Assembly: GCF_010993745.1 (NCBI RefSeq)
Contig: NZ_WOTN01000001.1
Coordinates: 1,615,235-1,679,234, forward strand
Direction: 5' to 3'
DNA from: Fodinicola acaciae
Lineage (GTDB): Bacteria > Actinomycetota > Actinomycetes > Mycobacteriales > HKI-0501
DNA length: 64,000 nucleotides
Below are positions 26,924 through 34,886 of the stretch, piece by piece. Position 1 is the stretch's first letter, and the number at the start of each line of letters is the position of its first letter. The notes beneath the pieces were generated by a model that did no database searches, was not told the origin of the DNA, and saw only the letters and a list, made by a program, of their open reading frames with translations. Made by a program: the position numbers and the translations under genes.

Positions 26924-27351
26924 CCGTTCGTCCTTTCGCTGTCAACACTCACTTTCTCGGCCGCCGGTGGGGCTGAGGCGACCAGCGGGTCGGCGGACGC
27001 GGCCGGTACGCCGAACATGATCTGCCGCCAGTCACCCCGGTAGGGATAGATCCCGCAGCTGGTCTGGATGCCCAGCCGTGCCGGCAGCCGGGCCGCCATG
27101 ATGTGCGCGTTCACCTTCCCCATCTCGTAAACGTCCTCCAGGTGCCGCCACAACGTCACGCTGAGCATGGTGCGCTCGCGCCAGAGCACGACCGCCTTGC
27201 CGCCGACGAAACCGGTGGCGTGCCGGCGGACCTGCCGCTTTATCCGCACGTGCAGGAAAAGCAGCACGAACAACCGGCTCACCGACGGGCACGCGAACCG
27301 GGTGATGACCACCTGGCCACGCCGGTCACTGACCCGTTCGCCGTTTTCCAT
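26920..27351 (-). CDS. Unknown protein with monooxygenase-like (ferredoxin-fold) features
   Basis: This 143-residue protein begins at the ATG at 27351, eight bases after GGGAG. It starts three bases after the CcdA-like stop and overlaps the next gene by four bases. The core VVLWRERTMLSVTLWRHLEDVYEMGKVNAHIMAARLPARLGIQTSCGIYPYRGDWRQIMFG has the strand-helix rhythm and aromatic placements of small antibiotic-biosynthesis-monooxygenase or heme-degrading ferredoxin folds, which I state only as a resemblance. A hydrophobic patch (SVSRLFVLLFLHVRIKR) is probably a core strand rather than a membrane helix. Two cysteines are present (FACPS, TSCGI). The last 25 residues are Ala/Pro/Val rich and probably disordered. 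Confidence 0.65.
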   Translation of the reverse strand: MENGERVSDRRGQVVITRFACPSVSRLFVLLFLHVRIKRQVRRHATGFVGGKAVVLWRERTMLSVTLWRHLEDVYEMGKVNAHIMAARLPARLGIQTSCGIYPYRGDWRQIMFGVPAASADPLVASAPPAAEKVSVDSERTNG

Positions 27352-27354
27352 CGC

Positions 27355-27996
27355 TCACGCTCCCAACATCACGTACGCGGCGACGCCGACCAACGCGACA
27401 CCGCTGGCTCGGCGGACCCAGTGAAACCACGACTGGCGGAAATCCCCCAGCCGGGCCGGCCCCCGCAGCTGGAAGACAATGCTGCGGCCCACGACCATGA
27501 GCACCGTCACGGTCGTCATCCCGCACAGCGTCCACCACGAGGCGCCCGGCGCGAGCAGCACCAGACCGGTCAGCGCCACCCAGGTCAGTGACGTCGATTT
27601 CTGCGTGGTGAACAGCAGCGAGAGGTCGAATCCCCAGACCACGCCGAGCTTTCCCGGCGGCATGGTTTTCAGGTGTTCCACCGGCACCTGGCGCCAGACG
27701 TGCGGCGTACGGGCGGCCAGGTCGAGCAGCGCGAAAAGCACCAGGAGAACGCCGGCGATGATCTGCCTGACCAACGACGGGATCAACCAGACCGCCAGCG
27801 AACCGACGGCGAAGACAGCGGTCGCCAGCACAGCCGACGCCACCATGCCGCCGATCCAGAGACCGGCCAGAAACCTCGCGCCCCGCGCCTTGCTGCGTTT
27901 GAGCATCGGACCGGCGACCCCGGCCATGGACTGGCCTCAAGGGCTGAAGATCTGCAGGATCGCCGCCACCCCGCCGATAATCAGCCAGGTCGCCAT
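27355..27996 (-). CDS. CcdA/MauF-like redox membrane protein with an in-frame TGA at codon 20
   Basis: Reading from the ATG at 27996 gives MATWLIIGGVAAILQIFSP, then TGA (27939-27937), then GQSMAGVAGPM in the same frame to the stop at 27355 (213 codons before it). In CcdA-like actinobacterial membrane proteins the equivalent place reads SPCG, where the cysteine is redox-active. TGA replaces that codon here, so selenocysteine, a TGC/TGT-to-TGA mutation or an assembly error are all possible. The ATG at 27927 (GAGG seven bases upstream) would give a 190-residue protein lacking the first membrane helix and the motif. About five further helices follow, including GKLGVVWGFDLSLLFTTQKSTSLTWVALTGLVLL. 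The gene starts three bases after the Cys-rich gene's stop and presumably passes electrons for disulfide handling. Confidence 0.7.
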
Positions 27997-27999
27997 GGA

Positions 28000-28332
28000 T
28001 CAGTTGTAGCGGCAGTCAGCGGCCGACAGCACATCTCCCGGAGTTTCGCAGCAGGAGCAGTGCAAGAAGCCGCCGCTGGCGGTGCAGTACCAGATGTAGC
28101 CGGCGTGGGCGTGGCAGTAGTCGTACGAGGTGTTGGGCGGGTAGTTGTAGAGGTTGCAACAGGCCGGCCGGCCCGCGTCGGCCGGAGACGCGCTCGCCGC
28201 GGCCGCCTTGTTGGGGCGGCCGAAAAGCCCTGCCGACACGGCGACACCGGCCGCGCCGATGGCCGTCAGGACCCGCCTCCTGAGCATCTTCTTGCCGGTC
28301 ACCGCGGCGACCGGGCCTTCTGGTGCTGTCAT
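28000..28332 (-). CDS. Tat-exported protein with eight cysteines, resembling the N-terminal part of MauA
   Basis: This 110-residue protein starts at the ATG at 28332, overlapping the MauD-like stop (ATGA). Residues 14-46 form a twin-arginine-type signal: KKMLRRRVLTAIGAAGVAVS then PNKAAAASAS. The mature 60-residue part has eight cysteines (58, 59, 73, 83, 92, 94, 95, 107) and one tryptophan (81). The stretch YIWYCTASGGFLHCSCC resembles the YWRxCxxDGxxCxC region of methylamine dehydrogenase small subunit MauA. The protein is too short to hold the second half of MauA or the tryptophan pair that forms its TTQ cofactor. Order behind MauE- and MauD-like genes copies the mauE-mauD-mauA order. Four disulfides outside the cell are likely. 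A peptide effector or bacteriocin is an alternative. Confidence 0.75.
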   Translation of the reverse strand: MTAPEGPVAAVTGKKMLRRRVLTAIGAAGVAVSAGLFGRPNKAAAASASPADAGRPACCNLYNYPPNTSYDYCHAHAGYIWYCTASGGFLHCSCCETPGDVLSAADCRYN

Positions 28333-28862
28333 GAGACTCCTTCCAATACCTTGGAAATCTGGCCAAGAAGAGGTTGGACCTTGCTGAACGTGTACGCCTC
28401 GACCAGCACGCCACGCTGGAAGCGCAATGCCGTCGGGCTCATCTTGACGCCGAAGTTCGTCGCCATCCACGAGCCGCCTTCGTCGACGTGGTGCGGCAGG
28501 TGGTCGAGCCCGTAGTGCTCGACGAAGTCCACCCCGACCGGCGCCGCCGCGCATGACACCACGATGCCCACGTCGCCGAGGGTTTGCCGCGTATAGCTGG
28601 AAAGCTCCTGCGCGACGTTGGCGCAGGTGGTGCAGATCGAGCTGAGCACCAGGACGGTCGCGGCCGGGCGGTCGGCCAGGTGTGCCAGCCCCGCCGGCCA
28701 TTCCTGCGCGGTGGCGCCGGCCGTGAAGTCGGAGTACGGCGTGACGTGTTGCTCCTCGCGCGCCTCCGGCACCCGGCTGGAAAGCTCGCCGACCATCGCG
28801 AAAAGCAGCACCACAGCGGCGGTCAGCACCAGCAGGGCAACCGCACCCAGGATCATCATCAT
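28329..28862 (-). CDS. MauD-like membrane-anchored thioredoxin-fold protein
   Basis: This 177-residue protein has one N-terminal transmembrane anchor (MMMILGAVALLVLTAAVVLLFAMV) and an external thioredoxin-like domain with a CxxC active site, Cys77-Thr-Thr-Cys80 in LVLSSICTTCANVAQEL. In methylamine utilisation clusters MauD has this layout and is needed to form or rearrange the many disulfides of the small subunit. The cis-proline region is suggested by GVKMSPTALRF (residues about 145-155). It overlaps the MauE-like gene upstream and the Cys-rich gene downstream by four bases each. I infer that the Cys-rich product is its substrate. An ordinary TlpA-like reductase is the alternative. Confidence 0.8.
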   Translation of the reverse strand: MMMILGAVALLVLTAAVVLLFAMVGELSSRVPEAREEQHVTPYSDFTAGATAQEWPAGLAHLADRPAATVLVLSSICTTCANVAQELSSYTRQTLGDVGIVVSCAAAPVGVDFVEHYGLDHLPHHVDEGGSWMATNFGVKMSPTALRFQRGVLVEAYTFSKVQPLLGQISKVLEGVS

Positions 28863-29383
28863 CCGGCCGGCTCCTCTCGATTGCGAACGTTGTCAATAAT
28901 GCGCAGCAGGTGTCCGCGATTGGCCCACATCAGCCATCCCGCGGAAAACACCGTGGTCAACAGTGCTGTCGTCGCCACGAAAGTTTCGTCGTACGCGCCC
29001 ATCCACAGGCTGACGGCCGACACGACGACGAACACCAAGCCGGTGAGGACGTTTGCCATGCCCAGCGGTTTTCCGTTCTGCGTACCGAAACAACCGCAGG
29101 GCTCGCTGCTTCCGGTGACCAGACCGGCCAGCCCGAGCACGGCAAACAACAGGCCCAGCGTGCCGGCGAGCACCAGCCCGGCCGGCCTGACCGGCGGCAA
29201 CACGACCGCGAGCACGGTGGCCAGCTCCGCGACGGCGGTCAGTTTTGTCAGCCAGCGCAACGACTCGGCCCGCAGCGGCAGCACCTCGGCCAGCGCTTTA
29301 GCGCTAATCCCCGGTCGTACGATTTTGGCGGCCCCAGCCTGCAGGAACATGCTGAGGACGCCTGCGTTGGCGATTGCCAACAC
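28859..29383 (-). CDS. MauE/DoxX-like redox-associated membrane protein
   Basis: This 174-residue integral membrane protein has four helices: NAGVLSMFLQAGAAKI, LTAVAELATVLAVVLPPV, GLVLAGTLGLLFAVLGLAGLVTG and VLTGLVFVVVSAVSLWMGAY. The loop SSEPCGCFGTQNGKPLG carries the CxC pair and Phe-Gly of MauE-family proteins, which support disulfide formation with MauD. The start is uncertain: GTG at 29383 is the usual-type codon. GGAGG lies six bases before an in-frame ATC further upstream (29407), so a longer protein cannot be excluded. It is the first gene of a six-gene operon running to 26642, and 135 bp separate it from the terminator of the protease gene. Confidence 0.82.
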   Translation of the reverse strand: MLAIANAGVLSMFLQAGAAKIVRPGISAKALAEVLPLRAESLRWLTKLTAVAELATVLAVVLPPVRPAGLVLAGTLGLLFAVLGLAGLVTGSSEPCGCFGTQNGKPLGMANVLTGLVFVVVSAVSLWMGAYDETFVATTALLTTVFSAGWLMWANRGHLLRIIDNVRNREEPAG

Positions 29384-29518
29384 AAGCCCGAAAAGACTGA
29401 TGCCACACCTCCGGTCCTCCCATGGCGGGAAATCCGCCGGAACGAGGGGGTGTCATATGGGTAGATGAGTCGCAGATCAGTGTCAAGAGGATCTGTCGCA
29501 AACTTTGATTCGAGCATG

Positions 29519-29551
29519 AAAAAACCGGCCAACACCGAAGTGCTGGCCGGC
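29519..29551 (-). terminator. Intrinsic terminator of the serine protease gene
   Basis: On the minus strand an 11-bp stem GCCGGCCAGCAC/GTGTTGGCCGG (one G-U pair) with a stable UUCG tetraloop is followed by six U residues. It lies about 18 bp after the protease stop at 29569. It is the clearest rho-independent terminator in the window. Confidence 0.92.
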
Positions 29552-29568
29552 TTTTTACCGTCTCTTTG

Positions 29569-30555
29569 TCAGGCGGCCTGCGCCTTGTTGTAGAGATTCT
29601 GAGCGTCCGCACCGAAATACGGTCCGAACATCCAGATGGAGACCAGGTTGATCTTGTAGCTGTTCACCGAGTTGAGCAGCCCGGTGCCGGTCGACTCGTT
29701 GAAGCTCCGGAACCACGGACCACCACTCGCGCCACCGGTCATGTCACAGGTCATGCCGATGCCGTCGCTGATCAGCGCGTTGAACGTGTTGCCGCTGCAG
29801 TAGATCATCTTGGTGCCGTCGTACGGGTCGGCCGCCGGCCAGCCAAACGCGTACATCGCCGCGTTTTTTGCCTGGTTGAAGGCCACACCCTGGCCACCGA
29901 CCACGTCGGTCAGCGACTTGCCGTTGAGCTGGTTGACCACGGCGGCGCCGACGTCGTAGTTGATGTCCTCGCTGGCGACCCACTGCGGCGTCGACATCGT
30001 GGCCCGCGCCGACCAGGTGCCGTAGGGCGCGTTTCCGTTGTTGTAGGCCGGAACGAAGGTCCACTTGGTGTGGAAGTTGCCGCCGAGCTTGACGCAGTGC
30101 CCGGCGGTGATGACCACGCTCTTGTTGCCGCTGGTCACCGCGTTGCCGCTGCACGACGCGTTACGCGGAGTGCCGGCGTCGTTGTAGACGAAGAAAACCC
30201 GGCCGGCGGTGTGCACCACCGCGCCGCCACCGGTCCACGCGCCGCCACCGGACGGGAACGCCTGCGGTTGGACCACGCCACCAACCGCGGTCGGCCGTAC
30301 GGTCGCCGGCCGGCCGGCCGCGACCTTGCCGCTGATCTTCTTGGTCGTACGCGCCAGCAACTGGTCCATCGGGATGGCGGCACGCATCCGCGCCGGCGTC
30401 CAGTAGGCGGAGACCTTCTCGGCCTGCGCGTTGGTCACCGCCTGGGGGTGCGCGATCCCCGAGTCCGCCGACGCCGGCGCCGGCGCGAACAGTCCGCACG
30501 CCACCAACGTGCTCGCCGCGAGCACCGCACCGCTTCGCCAGTGTCTTCGCAACAT
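29569..30555 (-). CDS. Secreted trypsin-like serine protease
   Basis: The ATG at 30555 gives a 328-residue preproprotein. A Sec signal (HWRSGAVLAASTLVACGLFAPAPASA-DSG) is followed by a propeptide of about 70 residues, then a chymotrypsin-fold domain. His153 in VVITAGHCVKLGG, Asp201 in DINYDVGAAVV and Ser277 in CDMTGGASGGPWF form the catalytic triad. The cysteines around His and Ser suggest two disulfides. Similar actinomycete proteases act extracellularly, often with V8/glutamyl-like substrate preference. An in-frame start at 30615 would add 20 residues before the signal and is rejected; AAGGTGG lies five bases before the chosen ATG. The gene is monocistronic. Confidence 0.93.
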   Translation of the reverse strand: MLRRHWRSGAVLAASTLVACGLFAPAPASADSGIAHPQAVTNAQAEKVSAYWTPARMRAAIPMDQLLARTTKKISGKVAAGRPATVRPTAVGGVVQPQAFPSGGGAWTGGGAVVHTAGRVFFVYNDAGTPRNASCSGNAVTSGNKSVVITAGHCVKLGGNFHTKWTFVPAYNNGNAPYGTWSARATMSTPQWVASEDINYDVGAAVVNQLNGKSLTDVVGGQGVAFNQAKNAAMYAFGWPAADPYDGTKMIYCSGNTFNALISDGIGMTCDMTGGASGGPWFRSFNESTGTGLLNSVNSYKINLVSIWMFGPYFGADAQNLYNKAQAA

Positions 30556-30742
30556 AGGCACCACCTTCTCTGCCGACCGGCGCATCAGCCCGGTCATCCA
30601 CCGGAACCACCGCACGAATCGGATATGACCCGTTTGGTGCTAGCGAGCGTCCAACCGTTCGGCCCCGGTGACCATCGGCCGTACGGCCAGGAAGAGGGGA
30701 ATTAAAGAACGATTTACAGGACGCTGGCGATGTCGGCGCTGG

Positions 30743-31885
30743 TCAGGAAACGGTCGGCCAAACCGAAAATTCTGTCAATGCGACGATTTGGCTGGTCGCA
30801 TCCGGCCCGGACAACCGGACATAACGCGCATTGACCGGCTCGTCGAGTGTGATCTTCTCGAAGCCGCTCTCCGGTCGTACGGTCTTGCGCTGCGTCCAGT
30901 GCACACCGTCGTCGCTTGTCGACACCGAGACTTGAGCGATTGAGATGCCGCGCGCGAACACCGTGCCCACCGGTCGCGACGCGCCGAGATCGATCCACAC
31001 GGCGGTGTTGGCCCGGCATGGCGGCGCGCTCGACGTGCCGCCGCTCTCGCATTTCTGCACGGTGATGTTGTCGTCGAAGCGGCCGTTGGTGACCGGGCAC
31101 GGATCCAGCCGCACCGGCGCCTTCTCCCCCTGCACGAAACACGCCGCACCGCGCGACTCCGGCGCGCCCGGACCCGCCGGCGCGGCGATGGCCTGCGACC
31201 GGTACGTCGTGTCGAAGCTGGTGTCCGGACCATTCGTCGACATCGTCGTGGAGACACGGAAATCCGCGCGTACGTCCTCCAACGCTCGCGGATCGACACT
31301 GTCGCCCGGCGACGCCGGCTGGCGCCACACCTGCGCGTCACCGGCGGTGAACTCGGCGAAGTACGACCGGCTGCCGGTCAACCGCGACCAGATGAGGGTG
31401 CCGTCGGTGGCGGCGTACAACCGGCTCGGTCGCCAGAAGGTCAGATCCGGCATCCGCAGGTCCGTACGCTGGATCTGGAAGTCGGTCTCCAGGCCTGGCC
31501 CGGACGGCCCGGACAACCTGGCGGCCAGCGAGAATCCGCTTGCCTCACCGAAGAATCCGCGTACGTCGTCGCCGCGCATGCGGAAGTGATAGACGCCGTT
31601 GCCGTCCGTACGCTGCTGCTGGAGTGTCTTGCAGATCGGCAGGCCGTTGTCGCTGAGGCAGGTCAGCAGGGCCGAGCCGGCGGTCAGGCCGACGGTCAGC
31701 ACCTCGGCCGGGTCGGGCGTACGGAACAGGCCGACCTGCAGGCCGCTCGCCGCCGCGCCGCCAGGCTGGAACAGGCTGCCGTGCAGGTCGACGGATGCCT
31801 TCGGGTCGACCTTGCTGGCCGCACAACCGGCCAGTGCCACCACCAAAACCGCGGCCATCGCGGCACGTACGCGCATCCGCGGCAT
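30743..31885 (-). CDS. Lipoprotein with a C-terminal discoidin (F5/8 type C) domain
   Basis: The ATG at 31885 gives 380 residues; the ATG at 31876 is also possible. The signal MPRMRVRAAMAAVLVVALAGCAAS ends in a lipobox, so the protein is membrane-anchored outside. Residues about 25-130 form a carboxypeptidase regulatory-like or transthyretin-like beta domain (TDGNGVYHFRMRGDDV). The C-terminal 130 residues form a galactose-binding-like discoidin domain: AVWIDLGASRPVGTVFARG, VSTSDDGVHWTQRK, NARYVRLSGPD. Such domains bind glycans or other cell-surface ligands. No catalytic residues are recognised. The gene begins 15 bp after the family 2 hairpin that ends lpd and is otherwise isolated; the 190 bp between it and the protease start hold nothing recognisable. 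Confidence 0.78.
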   Translation of the reverse strand: MPRMRVRAAMAAVLVVALAGCAASKVDPKASVDLHGSLFQPGGAAASGLQVGLFRTPDPAEVLTVGLTAGSALLTCLSDNGLPICKTLQQQRTDGNGVYHFRMRGDDVRGFFGEASGFSLAARLSGPSGPGLETDFQIQRTDLRMPDLTFWRPSRLYAATDGTLIWSRLTGSRSYFAEFTAGDAQVWRQPASPGDSVDPRALEDVRADFRVSTTMSTNGPDTSFDTTYRSQAIAAPAGPGAPESRGAACFVQGEKAPVRLDPCPVTNGRFDDNITVQKCESGGTSSAPPCRANTAVWIDLGASRPVGTVFARGISIAQVSVSTSDDGVHWTQRKTVRPESGFEKITLDEPVNARYVRLSGPDATSQIVALTEFSVWPTVS

Positions 31886-31899
31886 GCTATCAGCCGCTG

Positions 31900-31947
31900 T
31901 CGAGGGTGACGTTTTAGCGATCAAATAGCCGGAAACGTCACCCTCGA
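31900..31947. repeat. Family 2 hairpin, GAGGGTGACGTTT type, after lpd
   Basis: TCGAGGGTGACGTTT (31900-31914) and its exact complement (31933-31947) enclose an 18-nt loop. It lies nine bases beyond the lpd stop at 31956 and is well placed as its terminator. The arms recur at 58298-58347 and 60032-60064. Confidence 0.88.
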
Positions 31948-31955
31948 TGCGGTTT

Positions 31956-33356
31956 CTACAGGTTGATCATGTGGCCGGCGAGGCCGTGGATGGCCTCCTT
32001 GACGGCTTCGCCGAGGGTCGGGTGCGCGTGTACGTTGCGGGCGACCTCGTGCACGGTCAGATCCCACTGCTGCGCCAGCGTCAGCTCCGGCAGCAGCTCG
32101 GTGACGTCGGGCCCGACCAGGTGCGCGCCGATGATCTCGCCGTACTTGGCGTCGCTGAGGATCTTGACGAATCCGCTGGTGTCGTTGAGGCCTGGAGCCT
32201 TTCCGTTGGCGCTGAACGGAAACTTCGCCACCTTGACGTCGAAGCCCTGCTCCTTGGCCTGCGCCTCGGTCCAGCCGAAGCTGGCGATCTGCGGCTGACA
32301 GTAGGTCGCGCGCGGGATCATGACGTAGTCGAGCTCCATCGTCTCGGCGTTGCCGATGGTCTCGGCGGCGATGATCCCCATCGCCTCGGCGGCATGCGCC
32401 AGCATCAGTTTCGCCGTGACGTCACCGATCGCGAAGATGTGCGGCACGTTCGTACGACACCGGCCGTCGACCTCGATGGCGCCACGGTCGGTCAGCTTGA
32501 CACCGGTGTTTTCCAGGCCGTAACCGGAAACCCGCGGCGCGAAACCGATCGCCTGGAGCACCTTGTCGGTCTCCAGCACCTGCTGCTCGCCGTTTTTCGA
32601 GACCGTCACGCGCACTTTGTCGCCGCTGTCGTCGATCGACTCGACGCGCGTCGAGGTGAGCGTGTCGATGCCGAGCTTGCGATATGCCCGCGCCAGCTCC
32701 TTGGAAACCTCGGCGTCCTCCAGCGGCACCAAACGGTCGAGGAACTCCACGATGGTGACCTTCACGCCGTAGCTGTTGAGCACGTACGCGAACTCCACGC
32801 CGATCGCGCCGGCACCGGCGATCACGATGCTCTCCGGCAGCGTGTCGGACAGGATCTGCTCCTCGTACGTGACGACCCGCTCGCTCAACGAGGTGCCCGG
32901 CAGCAGCTTGGTGGTGGAGCCAGCGGCGATGATGCAGTTGCCGAAGGTCACCGTCTCCTCGCCACCGTCGGCGAGCTTCACCCGCAGCGTGTTGGCGTCG
33001 GTGAAGGTGCCCCAGCCGGTGAACTCGGCGATCTTGTTTTTCTTCATCAGATAGTGCACGCCCTTGACGCGGCCGTCGGCGACCTGGCGGCTGCGCTCGT
33101 ACGCCTTGCCGTAGTCGACCGACACCGTGCCGTCGACCTCGATGCCGAAGGTCTTCGCCTCGTGCTGGAAGATGTGCGCCAGCTCGGCGTTGCGCAGCAG
33201 CGCCTTCGACGGGATGCAGCCGACGTTGAGGCACACCCCGCCCCAGTATTTCTCCTCGACGACGGCGACCGAGAAGCCCAGCTGCGCGGCCCGGATGGCG
33301 GCCACGTACCCACCTGGGCCAGCACCCAGGACAACGACGTCAAAGTGTTGAGTCAC
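31956..33356 (-). CDS. lpdA: Dihydrolipoamide dehydrogenase (E3)
   Basis: This 466-residue FAD flavoprotein reoxidises lipoyl groups of 2-oxoacid dehydrogenase and glycine cleavage complexes with NAD+. The GTG at 33356 begins [27 protein letters not shown] (FAD-binding GxGxxG). The redox disulfide lies in [17 protein letters not shown] (CxxxxC). The NAD domain has [21 protein letters not shown], the second FAD motif is [22 protein letters not shown], and the C-terminal active-site pair is in [14 protein letters not shown] (His-x-x-x-x-Glu). TATCAT (33369-33364) ends seven bases upstream of the start, which lacks a ribosome site, so the mRNA may be leaderless. No other complex subunits are nearby. 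Confidence 0.97.
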   Translation of the reverse strand: MTQHFDVVVLGAGPGGYVAAIRAAQLGFSVAVVEEKYWGGVCLNVGCIPSKALLRNAELAHIFQHEAKTFGIEVDGTVSVDYGKAYERSRQVADGRVKGVHYLMKKNKIAEFTGWGTFTDANTLRVKLADGGEETVTFGNCIIAAGSTTKLLPGTSLSERVVTYEEQILSDTLPESIVIAGAGAIGVEFAYVLNSYGVKVTIVEFLDRLVPLEDAEVSKELARAYRKLGIDTLTSTRVESIDDSGDKVRVTVSKNGEQQVLETDKVLQAIGFAPRVSGYGLENTGVKLTDRGAIEVDGRCRTNVPHIFAIGDVTAKLMLAHAAEAMGIIAAETIGNAETMELDYVMIPRATYCQPQIASFGWTEAQAKEQGFDVKVAKFPFSANGKAPGLNDTSGFVKILSDAKYGEIIGAHLVGPDVTELLPELTLAQQWDLTVHEVARNVHAHPTLGEAVKEAIHGLAGHMINL

Positions 33357-33363
33357 AGGCCGG

Positions 33364-33438
33364 ATGATATTTCGCCGGACCGGCCGCCGCTCATCCTGGC
33401 CCGCGCCGGGGAGGGGTCCCCGCCGCCGCTCGTACGAT
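33364..33438. promoter_or_regulatory. Divergent leaderless-type promoters of lpd and a lipoprotein gene
   Basis: TATCAT (33369-33364, minus) ends seven bases before the lpd GTG. TACGAT (33433-33438, plus) ends six bases before the GTG at 33445. The 88-bp intergenic region holds both and no Shine-Dalgarno sequence for either gene. Confidence 0.5.
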
Positions 33439-33444
33439 CGCCGC

Positions 33445-33969
33445 GTGACCGTACGACTCGTCGCCGTCCTCGCGGCGCTCGCCGTCCTCGCCGGCTGTGG
33501 ATCAGCGCCCAAGCCGAAGCCGTCCCCGTCACCGACCGGGCCCAGTCCGGCGCTGGTGTCGTGGTCCAACGCGTACTGCGGTGCGACCAAGGACCTCCGG
33601 TTTCTGGTGTACACGCTGCCGAAAGGCTTCGACATCAAGTCCGAGGCCGACCGGCCGAAGGCGGCGGCCGCTCTGCAGACCCTCGACACCAAGCTCACCG
33701 CCACCGTCGCGGCGCTGAGAAAACTGCCGAAGGCGCCGGCGCCACGCGCCAACACGCTGGCCGCCGGCGAGCTGAGCTTCTACGCCGGCCTGCTGGCGAA
33801 GGTCACCGAATACCGGACGTTGCTGCCACGAGCTCCGCTGTCGTACGCGCAGTCGGCGCTGACGTTGACCGAGCTCGACCTCTCGCAGCACACGCCGGCG
33901 GTCGAGACCGACAGCGTGCCAGGCCTGCGCGCAGCCATGGACGCCAGTCCCAACTGCCGCCTGTCCTGA
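33445..33969 (+). CDS. Small secreted lipoprotein, unknown function
   Basis: The GTG at 33445 gives 174 residues. The signal [18 protein letters not shown] ends in lipobox LAGC and is followed by a Pro/Ser/Lys linker ([14 protein letters not shown]). The mature domain is helical: [62 protein letters not shown]. Two cysteines (AYCGA and NCRLS at the end) may form a disulfide. This is a common actinobacterial type with no known activity. Start choice is supported by TACGAT six bases upstream. The upstream in-frame start at 33364 gives an Arg-rich non-signal sequence and is rejected. The next gene follows after 19 bp. Confidence 0.75.
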   Translation: MTVRLVAVLAALAVLAGCGSAPKPKPSPSPTGPSPALVSWSNAYCGATKDLRFLVYTLPKGFDIKSEADRPKAAAALQTLDTKLTATVAALRKLPKAPAPRANTLAAGELSFYAGLLAKVTEYRTLLPRAPLSYAQSALTLTELDLSQHTPAVETDSVPGLRAAMDASPNCRLS

Positions 33970-33988
33970 CCGGAGTAAGACTGGAGGC

Positions 33989-34828
33989 ATGCATCCTCTT
34001 CGATTCGGCCTCAAGCTGAGCCAGGGCGCCACCATCGACACGCTCAAGTCCGTCTGGCGGATCGCCGACGAGTCCGGCTTCGACCACTGCTGGAACATGG
34101 ACCACTTCGCCAGCCTCGGCCAGGACGACAAGCTGGACATCTTCGAGGCGTGGACCGCGCTCGCCGGCATGGCCGCGCTGACCAGCCGCGTACGCATCGG
34201 CTGCTCGGTCACCGGCAACACCTACCGGCATCCGGGCGTACTCGCCAAGATGGCGGTCACCGTCGACCACCTCTGCGGTGGGCGGCTGGAGTTTGGCATC
34301 GGCTCGGCGTGGGCCGAAAACGAGCACACCATGCTGGGGCTGCCGTTTGGCACCGCGCGCGACCGGGCCGACTGGTTCGAGGAGTCGCTGAAGATCATCA
34401 CGTCGCTGTGGACACAGCCCCTGACGACCTTCGAAGGCCAGCACTACGAGCTGGAGAACGCGATCGCCGAGCCAAAGCCGGTGCAGAAACCGCATCCGCC
34501 GATCTGGATCGGCGGCAGCGGCCGCAAACGTACGCTCCGGCTGGCCGCCGAATACGCGGCCGTGTGGAACGCCGCCGGCGGCGAGCCGGAGCAGGTCGCC
34601 GAGGCGGCGGCGGTGCTGGACCAGCACTGCGAGGACATCGGACGCGACCCGGCCGACATCCGGCGGTCCGTACAGATCCGCTTCGACTCCGCCGAGCAGG
34701 TGCTGCGTGCGGTCGAGGCGTTCGCCAAGATCAACGTCACCGAGCTGCTGTTGATCGTCAACCGCGACCCGGTGCGCCAGGCCGAGGAGCTGGCCGCCCT
34801 GCTCCCCCGCCTCCGCACCCTCGGCTAG
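33989..34828 (+). CDS. LLM-class F420-dependent oxidoreductase
   Basis: This 279-residue TIM-barrel protein of the luciferase-like family (TIGR03560-type by appearance) begins with ATG after GGAG. MHPLRFGLKLSQGATIDTLKSVWRIADESGFDHCWNMDHF is the N-terminal barrel and cofactor region. RVRIGCSVTGNTYRHPGVLAKMAVTVDHLCGGRLEFGIGSAWAENEHTMLGL contains the GxGxxW/E F420-binding loop. KPVQKPHPPIWIGGSGRKRTLRLAAEYAAVWNA is the typical PIWIGG motif. It should transfer hydride between F420H2 and an unknown substrate. It is followed by a degenerate hairpin and a convergent response-regulator gene. Confidence 0.93.
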   Translation: MHPLRFGLKLSQGATIDTLKSVWRIADESGFDHCWNMDHFASLGQDDKLDIFEAWTALAGMAALTSRVRIGCSVTGNTYRHPGVLAKMAVTVDHLCGGRLEFGIGSAWAENEHTMLGLPFGTARDRADWFEESLKIITSLWTQPLTTFEGQHYELENAIAEPKPVQKPHPPIWIGGSGRKRTLRLAAEYAAVWNAAGGEPEQVAEAAAVLDQHCEDIGRDPADIRRSVQIRFDSAEQVLRAVEAFAKINVTELLLIVNRDPVRQAEELAALLPRLRTLG

Positions 34829-34840
34829 CCGGTTTTTCGC

Positions 34841-34886
34841 CGCAGGGACTCCTACCTGCACCTGGCGCACGTAGGGAGCTAGCGAC
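34841..34886. repeat. Degenerate family 1-like hairpin
   Basis: CTCCTAC (34850-34856) can pair with GTAGGGAG (34871-34878) across CTGCACCTGGCGCAC. The ends CGCAGGGA.../...GCGACC resemble the outer parts of the family 1 element at 18196-18252. It sits between two convergent genes and includes the last codons of the response-regulator gene, so a terminator role is likely. Confidence 0.4.

Noticed and set aside
27940-27996. The 19-codon upstream stretch as an independent leader peptide
   Set aside because: Its hydrophobic sequence joins in frame with the membrane protein and ends at the SPCG position, which fits a first helix better; a re-initiation role is still mentioned as an alternative.
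28332-28896. N-terminal extension of the Cys-rich protein to 28896
   Set aside because: It is a different frame through the MauD-like gene; the ATG at 28332 with ATGA coupling and a Tat signal is clearly the start.
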